A DNA stretch of 64,000 nt from Flavobacteriales bacterium (GTDB lineage: Bacteria > Bacteroidota > Bacteroidia > CAIKAF01), in contig JAKRSD010000028.1 in assembly GCA_022402535.1 (NCBI GenBank), positions 1-64,000 on the forward strand, in the 5' to 3' direction. The stretch's first letter is position 1, and the number at the start of each line of letters is the position of its first letter. The notes beneath the pieces are model-generated. The model was given only the letters and a program-made list of their open reading frames with translations. It was not told where the DNA came from and did no database searches. The translations under genes and the position numbers were made by a program. Below, piece by piece: positions 54,315 to 63,111 of the stretch.

Positions 54315-55655
54315 TTAAAAAACGCCCGTATAATTTTCGGGAGTGAGGGTGTACATTTCTTCTTTCACCGATTCGGCAATATCCAGTCCGTCTATAAATT
54401 CGCGTATGCTTTCGGCATTGATTTCTTTGCCCCGTGTAAGCTCTTTCAGTTTTTCGTAAGGCTGCGGATAGCCTTCGCGGCGCAGGATGGTCTGAATGGC
54501 TTCGGCCAGTACGGCTCTGTTTTTATTCAGGTCGGCGCGGAAAGCTTCTTCATTCAACAGGAGTTTTCCTAAGCCTCTGTTTGTGGCATCAATGGCAATA
54601 ATGGTATGGGCCACAGGCACACCCAGATTTCGGAGAACGGTGGAATCGGTAAGATCGCGTTGAAGTCTGGAAACGGGCAGTTTGGCCGCAAGGTGCTCAA
54701 ACAGGGCATTGGCAATACCCAGATTGCCTTCCGAATTTTCAAAATCAATCGGGTTTACTTTGTGGGGCATGGCACTGGAACCCACTTCGCCGGCTTTGGT
54801 TTTTTGTTTGAAGTATTCCATGGAAATATAGGTCCACATGTCGCGGTCCAAATCCAGAATAATGGTATTGATGCGTTTCATGCCGTCGCAGTAAGCGGCC
54901 AACATATCGTAATGTTCGATCTGGGTGGTGTATTGCGAACGCGAAAGCCCAAGCGAAGCACAGAATGAATTGCCGAACGATACCCAATCCAAAGAAGGAT
55001 ATGCCACATGATGGGCATTGAAATTGCCGGTGGCACCTCCAAATTTACAGGCTGTAGGAATGGTTTTCACCATATCTAATTGCTTTTGAAGCCTTTCTGT
55101 AAACACGAGGATTTCTTTCCCCAATTTGGTGGGTGAGGCCGGCTGACCGTGTGTGCGGGCCAGCATCGGAATATCTTTCCATTCGGCAGCCAGGGCATTC
55201 AGGTTGCGAATCAGGTTTTCCACCGACGGAAATAACACATCTTCGTTACATTCTTTCAGCGAAAGCGGAATGGATGTATTGTTCACATCCTGAGAGGTTA
55301 ACCCAAAATGGACAAATTCCAGATAGGCGTCAATTCCCAATCCCTGAAGTTTTTCTTTGATGTAATATTCCACAGCTTTTACGTCGTGGTTGGTTGTTTT
55401 TTCAATTTCTTTCACCCGGAGGGCACCGTTTTCATCAAAGTTCAAATACACATCGCGCAGCGCGGGGTATAGCGATTTATCAAATTGGCTGAGTTGGGGC
55501 AGGGGCATTTCGGCCAGGGCAATAAAGTATTCTATTTCTATGCGGATACGGTATTTGATCAGGGCCCACTCCGAAAAGTAGGAAGCCAGTCCGCTCACTT
55601 TGTTTCTGTATCTTCCGTCAATGGGCGAAATGGCCGTAAGTGTATTTAATTCCAT
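54315..55655 (-). CDS. purB: adenylosuccinate lyase
   Basis: 446 residues, the normal length. It removes fumarate at two steps of purine synthesis. The signature loop SSAMPHKVNPIDFEN near residue 290 holds the catalytic Ser; ARTHGQPASPTKLGKE near 165 gives the catalytic His, and TSQDVNNTS near 118 binds substrate. All are present. Confidence 0.95.
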   Translation of the reverse strand: MELNTLTAISPIDGRYRNKVSGLASYFSEWALIKYRIRIEIEYFIALAEMPLPQLSQFDKSLYPALRDVYLNFDENGALRVKEIEKTTNHDVKAVEYYIKEKLQGLGIDAYLEFVHFGLTSQDVNNTSIPLSLKECNEDVLFPSVENLIRNLNALAAEWKDIPMLARTHGQPASPTKLGKEILVFTERLQKQLDMVKTIPTACKFGGATGNFNAHHVAYPSLDWVSFGNSFCASLGLSRSQYTTQIEHYDMLAAYCDGMKRINTIILDLDRDMWTYISMEYFKQKTKAGEVGSSAMPHKVNPIDFENSEGNLGIANALFEHLAAKLPVSRLQRDLTDSTVLRNLGVPVAHTIIAIDATNRGLGKLLLNEEAFRADLNKNRAVLAEAIQTILRREGYPQPYEKLKELTRGKEINAESIREFIDGLDIAESVKEEMYTLTPENYTGVF

Positions 55656-55672
55656 GCTATTTTTCTAAAAGG

Positions 55673-55680
55673 CAAAGATA
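55673..55680 (-). promoter_or_regulatory. TAnnTTTG -7 box upstream of purB
   Basis: TATCTTTG on the minus strand, 18 bp before the purB ATG; no -33 partner seen. Confidence 0.4.
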
Positions 55681-55816
55681 ATGCTTACGCTTGTTTTTAT
55701 CTGCTTTTTGTTTGTGGTTTAAATTACTTACCCTTGAACGATTTCCGGTTTAGAACCTTAATTTTACGCCCTTATTTTTCAAAAACAACCGCAGGGTTTA
55801 TTCGTTTTAAGTGGGC

Positions 55817-58654
55817 ATGAAAGTGAAAAAGCAGAAGAAGGAGGAAGTAAAAAGCCCCGGAAAAAACATATTTATCAAAGGTGCCCGGGTGCACAACCTG
55901 AAGAATATTGATGTAGAAATCCCGCGTAATAAACTCGTGGTCATAACCGGTCTTTCGGGTTCGGGAAAATCATCCTTGGCATTTGAAACGCTTTATGCTG
56001 AAGGACAGCGCCGTTATGTAGAAAGCCTCAGTTCCTATGCCCGTCAGTTTTTGGGCAGATTGGATAAACCCGATGTGGATTATATTCATGGAATTTCGCC
56101 GGCTATTGCCATAGAACAGAAGGTGAATACATCCAATCCGCGCTCTACGGTGGGCATCAGCACCGAGATTTATGATTATCTCAAACTGTTGTTTGCCCGT
56201 GTGGGAAAAACCATCAGCCCTATTTCAGGTAACGAAGTCCGCCGTCACACCGAAAGCGATGTGTCCGATGCCGTAGCTTCCATGCCCGAAGGAACCCGTC
56301 TGGCTTTGGTTTGCCCATTATCTCCCAAAGCGGGACGCACGCCGGCCCAGGAAATTTCGGTTTTGCTTCAGCAGGGATTTTCCAGAGCCATCATTCATGA
56401 TGAAACGGTTAGGTTGGATGAAATTGCAGAAAAGGAACTGAAAAAATTGAAAGCCAGTGAAGTCTGGCTGTTAATTGACCGTTTTTCGGCCGATGCGTCG
56501 GATGAAACGCTTGCCCGAGTGGCCGATTCGGCTTCCACTGCTTTTTTTGAAGGCAGCGGTTCGTGTATGCTTTTGGTGTATGGTGAAGGCAAAACACCCG
56601 AGCGGGCCATGGATTTCAGCAATAAATTTGAACTGGACGGAATCGTGTTCGAAGAACCATCCGTAAATCTGTTCACGTTCAATAATCCGTTCGGGGCCTG
56701 CAAAACCTGCGAAGGGTTCGGTTGGGTGCTGGGAATTGATGAAGAATTGGTGATTCCCGATAAAAGTCTTTCGGTATATGAAGGGGCAGTGGCCTGCTGG
56801 AAGGGCGATAAACTGAGCGAATGGCGCGATGATTTTGTAAAAAAATCGGTACGTAAAGATTTTCCGATTCACAGACCTTATATAGAACTTTCGGATGCTG
56901 AGCGGGAACTGCTCTGGCGTGGAGATAAAGACCTGTATGGCATTGATGATTTTTTCAAATTTGTTGAAGAACAGACTTTTAAAATTCAATACAGGGTGCT
57001 GCTTTCGCGCTATAGAGGGCGAACGGTATGTTACGATTGCAAAGGAACCCGTTTGCGCCGCGACGCCAATTATGTGAAAATAGGTGGAAAGTCAATCACC
57101 GAATTGGTGCTGATGCCTGTGGATGAGGCTCTGGCCTTTTTCAACACCCTTGAACTTTCTGAACATGATGCCAAAGTGGGCAACCGCCTGTTGACAGAAA
57201 TCAGGCAACGCCTCGGTTTTCTGTGTGATGTGGGCTTGGGTTATCTGACATTGAACCGTCGTTCCAACTCTCTGTCCGGAGGCGAATCACAACGCATCAA
57301 CCTGGCAACTTCGCTCGGAAGCAGTTTGGTGGGCAGCATGTATATTTTGGATGAACCGAGTATAGGACTTCACTCGCGTGATACCGAAAAGTTGGTACAC
57401 GTTATTAAAAACCTGAGGGATTTGGGCAATACAGTGGTGGTTGTGGAACATGATGAGGACATCATGAAACATGCCGACTACATTATTGATATGGGACCCG
57501 GAGCCGGCAGATTGGGCGGAGAAGTGGTGTTTAACGGTCCAGCGTCCGAAATGAAAGACGTGAAAGAAGGATTTACGGGGCCTTATTTATCCGGGAAAAT
57601 GGAAATTCCTGTTCCGGCCAAACGACGTCCTTGGATCAATCATATTGAAATTACCGGTGCCCGGGAAAACAACCTGAAAAATGTATCGGTTAAAATTCCG
57701 TTGGGTGTGCTTACCGCCGTCACCGGGGTGAGCGGTTCGGGAAAAACTTCGTTGATCAAACAGGTTTTTTATCCCGCATTAATGCGCCATTATGGGGGAT
57801 ATGGAGATAAATCGGGCGCATTTGAAAAACTGAAAGGTGGACTTTCGTTGTTGCAGGGCGCGGAAATGGTCGACCAAAATCCGATCGGAAAATCTTCCCG
57901 TTCCAACCCGGTTACCTATTTAAAGGCATATGATGAAATCCGGGCGTTGTATTCCGCCTTGCCCAAAGCCAAACAAGACGGACTCAAACCTGCCCATTTT
58001 TCGTTCAATGTGGCAGGTGGCCGCTGCGATACTTGCGAAGGCGAAGGCTCAGTGACCATAGAAATGCAGTTCATGGCTGATGTAACTCTGCAATGTGAGA
58101 GCTGCAAAGGAAAACGGTTTAAGGAAGAAATTTTAGCCGTGGAATACCGTGGAAAAAATATCTCGGATATTTTGGATTTAACGGTGGAAGAGGCTATCGC
58201 TTTTTTTAAGGAAGGGGATAAGGCAGGTGTAAAAATTGCCGAAAAATTACAGCCGCTTTCTGATGTGGGCTTAGATTACGTGAAACTCGGTCAGGCTTCT
58301 TCAACCCTTTCGGGGGGCGAGGCCCAGCGGGTGAAGCTGGCTTACTTCTTATCAAAAGGGGTAAATGAGGGTAAAAAACTTTTCATTTTTGATGAACCCA
58401 CCACAGGGCTGCATTTTCATGATATCAATAAACTCATGGATTCGTTTAATGCATTGATTGAAAAAGGGCACAGCATACTTGTAATCGAGCATAATCTGGA
58501 TGTGGTGAAGTGCTGTGATTGGGTGATTGATATGGGTCCCGAAGGCGGAAATGCCGGTGGAACAGTTGTATTTGAAGGGACTCCCGAGGATTTGGTGAAA
58601 GCTAAAAATTCCCACACGGCAAAATATCTGAGAGATAAAATCAAAAAATACTAA
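55817..58654 (+). CDS. uvrA: excinuclease ABC subunit A
   Basis: 945 residues from the ATG at 55817; a GTG two codons earlier is also open. Two ABC ATPase halves: the first has [16 protein letters not shown] and [12 protein letters not shown], the second [11 protein letters not shown] and [12 protein letters not shown], each with Walker B and switch His. UvrA finds bulky DNA lesions with UvrB. The C-terminal zinc module (CDTCEGEGS...CESCKGKRF) is intact. The first module keeps [15 protein letters not shown] but seems to lack the earlier CxxC pair, which is replaced by a segment without cysteine. Confidence 0.92.
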   Translation: MKVKKQKKEEVKSPGKNIFIKGARVHNLKNIDVEIPRNKLVVITGLSGSGKSSLAFETLYAEGQRRYVESLSSYARQFLGRLDKPDVDYIHGISPAIAIEQKVNTSNPRSTVGISTEIYDYLKLLFARVGKTISPISGNEVRRHTESDVSDAVASMPEGTRLALVCPLSPKAGRTPAQEISVLLQQGFSRAIIHDETVRLDEIAEKELKKLKASEVWLLIDRFSADASDETLARVADSASTAFFEGSGSCMLLVYGEGKTPERAMDFSNKFELDGIVFEEPSVNLFTFNNPFGACKTCEGFGWVLGIDEELVIPDKSLSVYEGAVACWKGDKLSEWRDDFVKKSVRKDFPIHRPYIELSDAERELLWRGDKDLYGIDDFFKFVEEQTFKIQYRVLLSRYRGRTVCYDCKGTRLRRDANYVKIGGKSITELVLMPVDEALAFFNTLELSEHDAKVGNRLLTEIRQRLGFLCDVGLGYLTLNRRSNSLSGGESQRINLATSLGSSLVGSMYILDEPSIGLHSRDTEKLVHVIKNLRDLGNTVVVVEHDEDIMKHADYIIDMGPGAGRLGGEVVFNGPASEMKDVKEGFTGPYLSGKMEIPVPAKRRPWINHIEITGARENNLKNVSVKIPLGVLTAVTGVSGSGKTSLIKQVFYPALMRHYGGYGDKSGAFEKLKGGLSLLQGAEMVDQNPIGKSSRSNPVTYLKAYDEIRALYSALPKAKQDGLKPAHFSFNVAGGRCDTCEGEGSVTIEMQFMADVTLQCESCKGKRFKEEILAVEYRGKNISDILDLTVEEAIAFFKEGDKAGVKIAEKLQPLSDVGLDYVKLGQASSTLSGGEAQRVKLAYFLSKGVNEGKKLFIFDEPTTGLHFHDINKLMDSFNALIEKGHSILVIEHNLDVVKCCDWVIDMGPEGGNAGGTVVFEGTPEDLVKAKNSHTAKYLRDKIKKY

Positions 58655-58664
58655 ATTTGCCCTT

Positions 58665-59069
58665 ATGAGTATTATATCACTGATTGCCGCTTTTCTATTT
58701 TCATCTCCAACTGAAAGTTGGGTTTCTTATAAATCCACCCCGCAGGTAGATGTATTGTATATGCCTTCTGATTGTCATGATGAAGTGAATGGGATACATA
58801 GAAACTATCTGTTACTGAAATTCGTGAATAAAACATCCCAAAAGCTTACAATCACCTGGCAACACGAGCGCTATGAAGGAACAGTCTGTAAAACCTGCAA
58901 CAAACCCGAATATGCCTATTCGCTCACTTTATTGCCCAATCAGACCATTCAGGCAAATTGTAGCTCTACGGAAAGAGAATTAAAAGTATTTGTAAAGCAT
59001 CTGGATTTACCTAATTCAGGCACTTTCACTCGTTTTGAAATGGGTAATTTTACCGTTCAGGCTCAATAA
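58665..59069 (+). CDS. exported protein of unknown function
   Basis: 134 residues with a short hydrophobic N-terminus (about 1-16) ending SSPTES. The body is beta-rich, with CKTCNKPEYA near residue 75 as a CxxC pair and another Cys near 105. It starts 11 bp after uvrA, so it may share its transcript. The stop overlaps the convergent repeat-protein gene by 7 bp. Not recognised. Confidence 0.5.
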   Translation: MSIISLIAAFLFSSPTESWVSYKSTPQVDVLYMPSDCHDEVNGIHRNYLLLKFVNKTSQKLTITWQHERYEGTVCKTCNKPEYAYSLTLLPNQTIQANCSSTERELKVFVKHLDLPNSGTFTRFEMGNFTVQAQ

Positions 59070-61528
59070 GCCCCTTTCTTAATAATTTTTACTTCATCCC
59101 CATTTTGGAATAGTTTTTCGGCGGTTACTTTACCGGCTTTGTCATAAAAAGTCCATTTTCCCGATTTGATTCCGGCTTTGTAATAGCCTTTTACCTGCGG
59201 CGTATTGTTGGGATAATACCGCACAAATTCACCATCGTACACATCGTTTTTAATGGTGTAATAAGCCGCAGGCGAGCCATGCTGATAGTAGGTTTCCCAA
59301 CGGCCGGTCCTTTTTCCTTCTTTGTAAACACCCTTTTCGGTTACGTTTCCAAACTCATAATATTCAGCTGACGGACCATGTTTCAGCCCGTTTTTATAAT
59401 TTACTTCGCTTTTGATTTTTCCATTTTTATACCAATGTTTCCATAGCCCTGTCTGAAATCCTTTTTCGTAAGTTACTTCATAACGCGGCGCCCCGTTTTC
59501 GTAGTAACCTTTCCACTTCCCGTGCATGCTTCCCATCACAAATTCCCCTTCATCTTCCATTTGTCCATTTTCGTAGTAGGCTACAAAATAGCCGTGTTCG
59601 GTTCCGTTTTTGAAGGTGCCTTTGTGTTCAGTCTGTCCGTTTTCGAACCAGTATTCCCAAGGGCCGTTTTTTTCGTCGTATTTAAAGTAACCTTGTTTCC
59701 ATTTCAGGCCGGTACTGTCCCAATAATTCCAGAGTGAATCGCGCAGGTCATTTTTGTAATATCCTTCATATTGTTTGATTTCATCGGCCCAGTATTGAAT
59801 CCATTTTCCGTTTCGTTTATCGTCGGCAAATTCGCCTTCTAAGTCTTTTTTTCCATCCGGGAAATACCATGTCCAATGCCCGGTTTTCAGACTGTCGGTG
59901 TACTCATAGATGCCTTCGGGGGTGCCGTTTTTATAAAAGGTTTTCCAAACGCCGTGGGGTTTATCGTTTTTGTAGTTGGCCAGTTCAAATACCTGCCCGT
60001 TATCGTGATATTGCGTCCATAAACCTTCCCGTTTCCCGTTTATTTTTTTGCCTTTCAGCTTTAGGGTTCCGTTTTCGAACCAGCTCCAGGTGCTGTCGTT
60101 TTCGTGATTTACGATACTGCGTTTGTTTCCGTTTTCATACCAGTAGTACCAGGTTCCGGTGGGTTTTCCGTCGGCATAGATTTCCAAGGAGTGTTTATTT
60201 CCGTTTTCGAAAAATTTCTGCCATTGTCCGGTAGGTTTATCTTCTTGAAAATAAATGATTTGTTCCGTTTTTCCGTCCAGATAATAACTTTCCCATTTTC
60301 CTTGTTTTTTTCCGTTCACAAATTCGCCCGTTTCAGACACTTTGCCCGTATTTCCGTAAGTGGTCCAGCGACCCATTTTTACGCCTTTCAGTTCCACCCC
60401 TTCCGATTCTGTTTTGCCGTCAGGGTAAAAACTTTTGAATGCGCCCGTAAGCATATCGTGTTCTTCTTTCAGGTTTCCGTTATCATAATAGGTTTTCCAT
60501 ATTCCCGTGGGATTTCCCTGGGCATCATACATTTTTTCGGATTCGGTTTTTCCGTTTTCATAGTAAGAGGTATAAGCCCCTACAGGTTTTCCGTTTTTAA
60601 ATTCCGCCGAAAGTTTTCGCTTTCCGCTTTCGTGGTTATAAGTCCATTTTCCCGTTTCCGTACCGTTTTCGTATTGTCCTTTTGATTTTACTTTTCCGTT
60701 TACGTACCACTCCTGATATTTTCCTGTAAAAACCCCGTTTTCATCAATCACGGCATCAATTTTCGGTTTGTTTTCACCGTAATATACTTTGTAAGTTCCA
60801 TTCACAAAATCTTCAATCATCTGCACACTTCCGTCGCGGAAGTATTGCACCCACAAGCCTTCTTTTTTATCTTCTGAAAAATACCCCTGCGACATCATGA
60901 TTCCGTTGTCGTGCCACATGGTCCATCTTCCTTCTCTAATGCCTTTTTTGTAAAAGAAATCTCCGGTTTTAATTCCTCCGGGTGAGTAGGTGATGTGTTT
61001 TCCGTCAGGCAGGTTTTCTTTCCAGCCGTTGATGCTTTTTACATTGCCGTTTTGATAATACTCCGTCCATTTACCCTCTTTTTTTCCGCTTTTCAGCGTG
61101 CCTTTCACCATCAGTTTTTCGCTTTCGTAATAAATTTTTACGGAGCCTTTGCTAAAATCGGTTTCAGATTTCAAATTACCGTTCAAATAATATTCTTTCC
61201 ACATCCCTGTTTTTTTGCCTTCGGTATAGTTTCCTTCGGCGCTCACAGAACCATTGGTGTAAAATTCAGTCCACTTACCTGTTTTTTTTCCGTCCGAAAG
61301 TTCACCTGTGGCTTTGGGTCTTCCGTTGGCATGCAGTTCCTGCACCGTTTGTGAATAAAGAGAAGAAGCGGATAAGGAAAGAAGAAAAAATCCGGCTATT
61401 AAAACCCTTGAAAGAAGAAGTTGAGTATAAGCGTAAAATTTATTCACAGAAAAAACGGAGCCTGCAGAATCGGGAAAAGCCTGTTGTTTGCCGTTAGCGT
61501 GGGGAATAATCTGAAATGTGGTTATCAT
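59063..61528 (-). CDS. very long exported YwqK/MORN-type repeat protein
   Basis: 821 residues from the ATG at 61528. A GTG at 61447 would give 794 residues and places the signal peptide (ending SSLYSQ) at the very N-terminus, which is the more natural start. The whole mature region is about 30 repeats of 22-24 residues of the form GKWxxYYxNGKxKSExxYKNG. Each should form a beta hairpin, stacking into a long beta-meander. No toxin or enzyme domain is attached. A smaller relative lies at 33837-34583. Surface or periplasmic scaffold is a guess. Confidence 0.8.
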   Translation of the reverse strand: MITTFQIIPHANGKQQAFPDSAGSVFSVNKFYAYTQLLLSRVLIAGFFLLSLSASSLYSQTVQELHANGRPKATGELSDGKKTGKWTEFYTNGSVSAEGNYTEGKKTGMWKEYYLNGNLKSETDFSKGSVKIYYESEKLMVKGTLKSGKKEGKWTEYYQNGNVKSINGWKENLPDGKHITYSPGGIKTGDFFYKKGIREGRWTMWHDNGIMMSQGYFSEDKKEGLWVQYFRDGSVQMIEDFVNGTYKVYYGENKPKIDAVIDENGVFTGKYQEWYVNGKVKSKGQYENGTETGKWTYNHESGKRKLSAEFKNGKPVGAYTSYYENGKTESEKMYDAQGNPTGIWKTYYDNGNLKEEHDMLTGAFKSFYPDGKTESEGVELKGVKMGRWTTYGNTGKVSETGEFVNGKKQGKWESYYLDGKTEQIIYFQEDKPTGQWQKFFENGNKHSLEIYADGKPTGTWYYWYENGNKRSIVNHENDSTWSWFENGTLKLKGKKINGKREGLWTQYHDNGQVFELANYKNDKPHGVWKTFYKNGTPEGIYEYTDSLKTGHWTWYFPDGKKDLEGEFADDKRNGKWIQYWADEIKQYEGYYKNDLRDSLWNYWDSTGLKWKQGYFKYDEKNGPWEYWFENGQTEHKGTFKNGTEHGYFVAYYENGQMEDEGEFVMGSMHGKWKGYYENGAPRYEVTYEKGFQTGLWKHWYKNGKIKSEVNYKNGLKHGPSAEYYEFGNVTEKGVYKEGKRTGRWETYYQHGSPAAYYTIKNDVYDGEFVRYYPNNTPQVKGYYKAGIKSGKWTFYDKAGKVTAEKLFQNGDEVKIIKKGAY

Positions 61529-61643
61529 GCAATTCGAATTGACTGAAAAATGTAAAAAACTTTTTAAACGTGGACACAAATTTGCAATCATCTGCCTGTA
61601 AAAATCATTTATACTTGCATTAATTCCTAACAACTGAATGGTG

Positions 61644-62189
61644 ATGAACATAGAAAAAGGAAAAATACTTACAGCCACACCGTTTCTGGAGGACCCTTTT
61701 TTTAGAAAAACGGTCGTTTTGCTTGCTGATTTTAATGCGGAAGGAACTTTAGGATTTATTATGAACCGGGTAACCAATCTTAAATTAGCCGATCTGCTGG
61801 AGGGAATTCATTTTGATGCAGATATTTATTACGGCGGACCTGTAGGAAATGAAAGTGTTTACTATCTGCATACATTGGGTGATAAACTTACAGACAGTGT
61901 AGAAATTTTGCCCGGTTTATTTTGGGGTGGCAGTTTTGAACAACTAAAAACCTTGTTAAATACCGGAGCAGAATCGGAAGACAGGGTCCGTTTTTTTGCC
62001 GGATATTCGGGTTGGGATGCCGGACAATTGGAAGATGAAATTGAAGCCAAATCTTGGATTGTAGGGAAAACAAAAAGCCGCGAAGTCATGGATATTAAAC
62101 CTGATGAAGAAATCTGGCGCCTGAAGTTGAAGGCTGACAGCGAATATGCCATTTGGAGTAATTTTACAGACACGCCCCATCTCAACTGA
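61644..62189 (+). CDS. YqgE/AlgH family protein
   Basis: 181 residues from the ATG at 61644, with a GTG-ATG pair just upstream at 61638 as alternative. Matches UPF0301: KILTATPFLEDPFFRKTVVLL at the N-terminus, GFIMNRVT, YYGGPVGNESVYYLH and FFAGYSGWDAGQLEDEI. The biochemical role is unknown in most bacteria. The gene is divergent from the large repeat protein; its 5' end lies about 120 bp from that gene's start. Confidence 0.9.
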   Translation: MNIEKGKILTATPFLEDPFFRKTVVLLADFNAEGTLGFIMNRVTNLKLADLLEGIHFDADIYYGGPVGNESVYYLHTLGDKLTDSVEILPGLFWGGSFEQLKTLLNTGAESEDRVRFFAGYSGWDAGQLEDEIEAKSWIVGKTKSREVMDIKPDEEIWRLKLKADSEYAIWSNFTDTPHLN

Positions 62190-62317
62190 AAAATTGGCAG
62201 CCAAACAGGTTAAGGAATTCCTAATTTTGTAAACAAATTGTGCTTTTTTGAGTCTATTGTATGTTAAAAGTTCAACCGGCACATGTATTGAAGCCGATAT
62301 ATAAATTGTAAAGAACC

Positions 62318-63007
62318 ATGTTATTTATCATCGCTATTTTCTTCATGTTGGTCAGCCTTTTGGTGGGCTGGAGATTGAAATCAAAATTTAATGAATATGC
62401 CCAGATTCCGTTAACTTCAGGGCTTTCAGGTAAAGAAATTGCCGAAAAAATGCTCCGTGATAACGGAATTCATGATGTATCCATTACCTGTGTACCCGGG
62501 CAACTTACCGATCATTACAATCCTGCCAATAAAACCGTGAACCTGAGTCCGGATGTATATGGCGGACGAAGTGTTTCTGCCGCTGCCGTTTCGGCGCACG
62601 AGTGCGGACATGCTTTGCAGCATGCCCAGGCATACAAGTGGTTGGGTTTCCGTTCGGCTATGGTTCCGGTAACTCAGGTGAGTTCGCAGATTATGAATCT
62701 CGTATTTATCGGAACCATGATTTTTGGATTTGCCTTTCAGGGGGCTGCCATGGATACCATGTTGTACATTATTGTAGCCTGTCAGGCGGTGATTACTGCT
62801 TTTGCATTGGTAACGCTGCCCGTAGAATTTGATGCTTCGCGCAGGGCATTAGCCTGGTTAAACCAAACCGGAATGACTGCCGGCGAAGAGCATAAAAAGG
62901 CGGCCCACGCGTTACGTTTAGCAGCCACCACGTATATTGTTAATGCGCTATATGCAGTAACTACTCTGTTGTATTTTGTACTCAGGTTGTTGGCCCGCAG
63001 AGATTAA
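62318..63007 (+). CDS. membrane zinc metallopeptidase (YugP family)
   Basis: 229 residues. One membrane helix at the start (about 1-18) and three more at about 120-140, 145-165 and 205-225 surround a zinc site: AHECGHALQHA near residue 92 is the HExxH motif, and EFDASRRAL near 170 supplies the third ligand Glu. The family is PF04298. Substrates are not known. Confidence 0.88.
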   Translation: MLFIIAIFFMLVSLLVGWRLKSKFNEYAQIPLTSGLSGKEIAEKMLRDNGIHDVSITCVPGQLTDHYNPANKTVNLSPDVYGGRSVSAAAVSAHECGHALQHAQAYKWLGFRSAMVPVTQVSSQIMNLVFIGTMIFGFAFQGAAMDTMLYIIVACQAVITAFALVTLPVEFDASRRALAWLNQTGMTAGEEHKKAAHALRLAATTYIVNALYAVTTLLYFVLRLLARRD

Positions 63008-63034
63008 TTTGGAAAATAAGTTTGAATATTTCTT

Positions 63035-63066
63035 AAAAGGTTGTCTGTAAGCAGGCAACCTTTTTG
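63035..63066 (+). terminator. intrinsic terminator after the zinc peptidase
   Basis: AAAGGTTG pairs with CAACCTTT around a structured 12-base loop, followed by TTTG and more T residues. It lies 28 bp past the stop. Confidence 0.8.
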
Positions 63067-63092
63067 TTTTTGTAGGGCATTGTTTACCTTTA
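63063..63092 (+). promoter_or_regulatory. candidate promoter for the sugar dehydrogenase gene
   Basis: TTTG (63063-63066), 18 bp, TACCTTTA (63085-63092): one mismatch in the -7 box and spacing one base short. It overlaps the preceding terminator tail. Confidence 0.35.
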
Positions 63093-63111
63093 TCCGATTA
63101 ATACTTATCTC

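Noticed and set aside
60104-60685. 193-codon open frame antisense to the long repeat protein
   Set aside because: It reads the complementary strand of the YwqK repeats, so its Phe/Arg/Ser-rich repeated sequence is a by-product. Other frames on that strand (59869-60234, 60995-61354) are of the same kind.
61529-61777. further N-terminal extension of the long repeat protein
   Set aside because: It overlaps the divergent YqgE gene and lies before the signal peptide; it is not plausible coding sequence.
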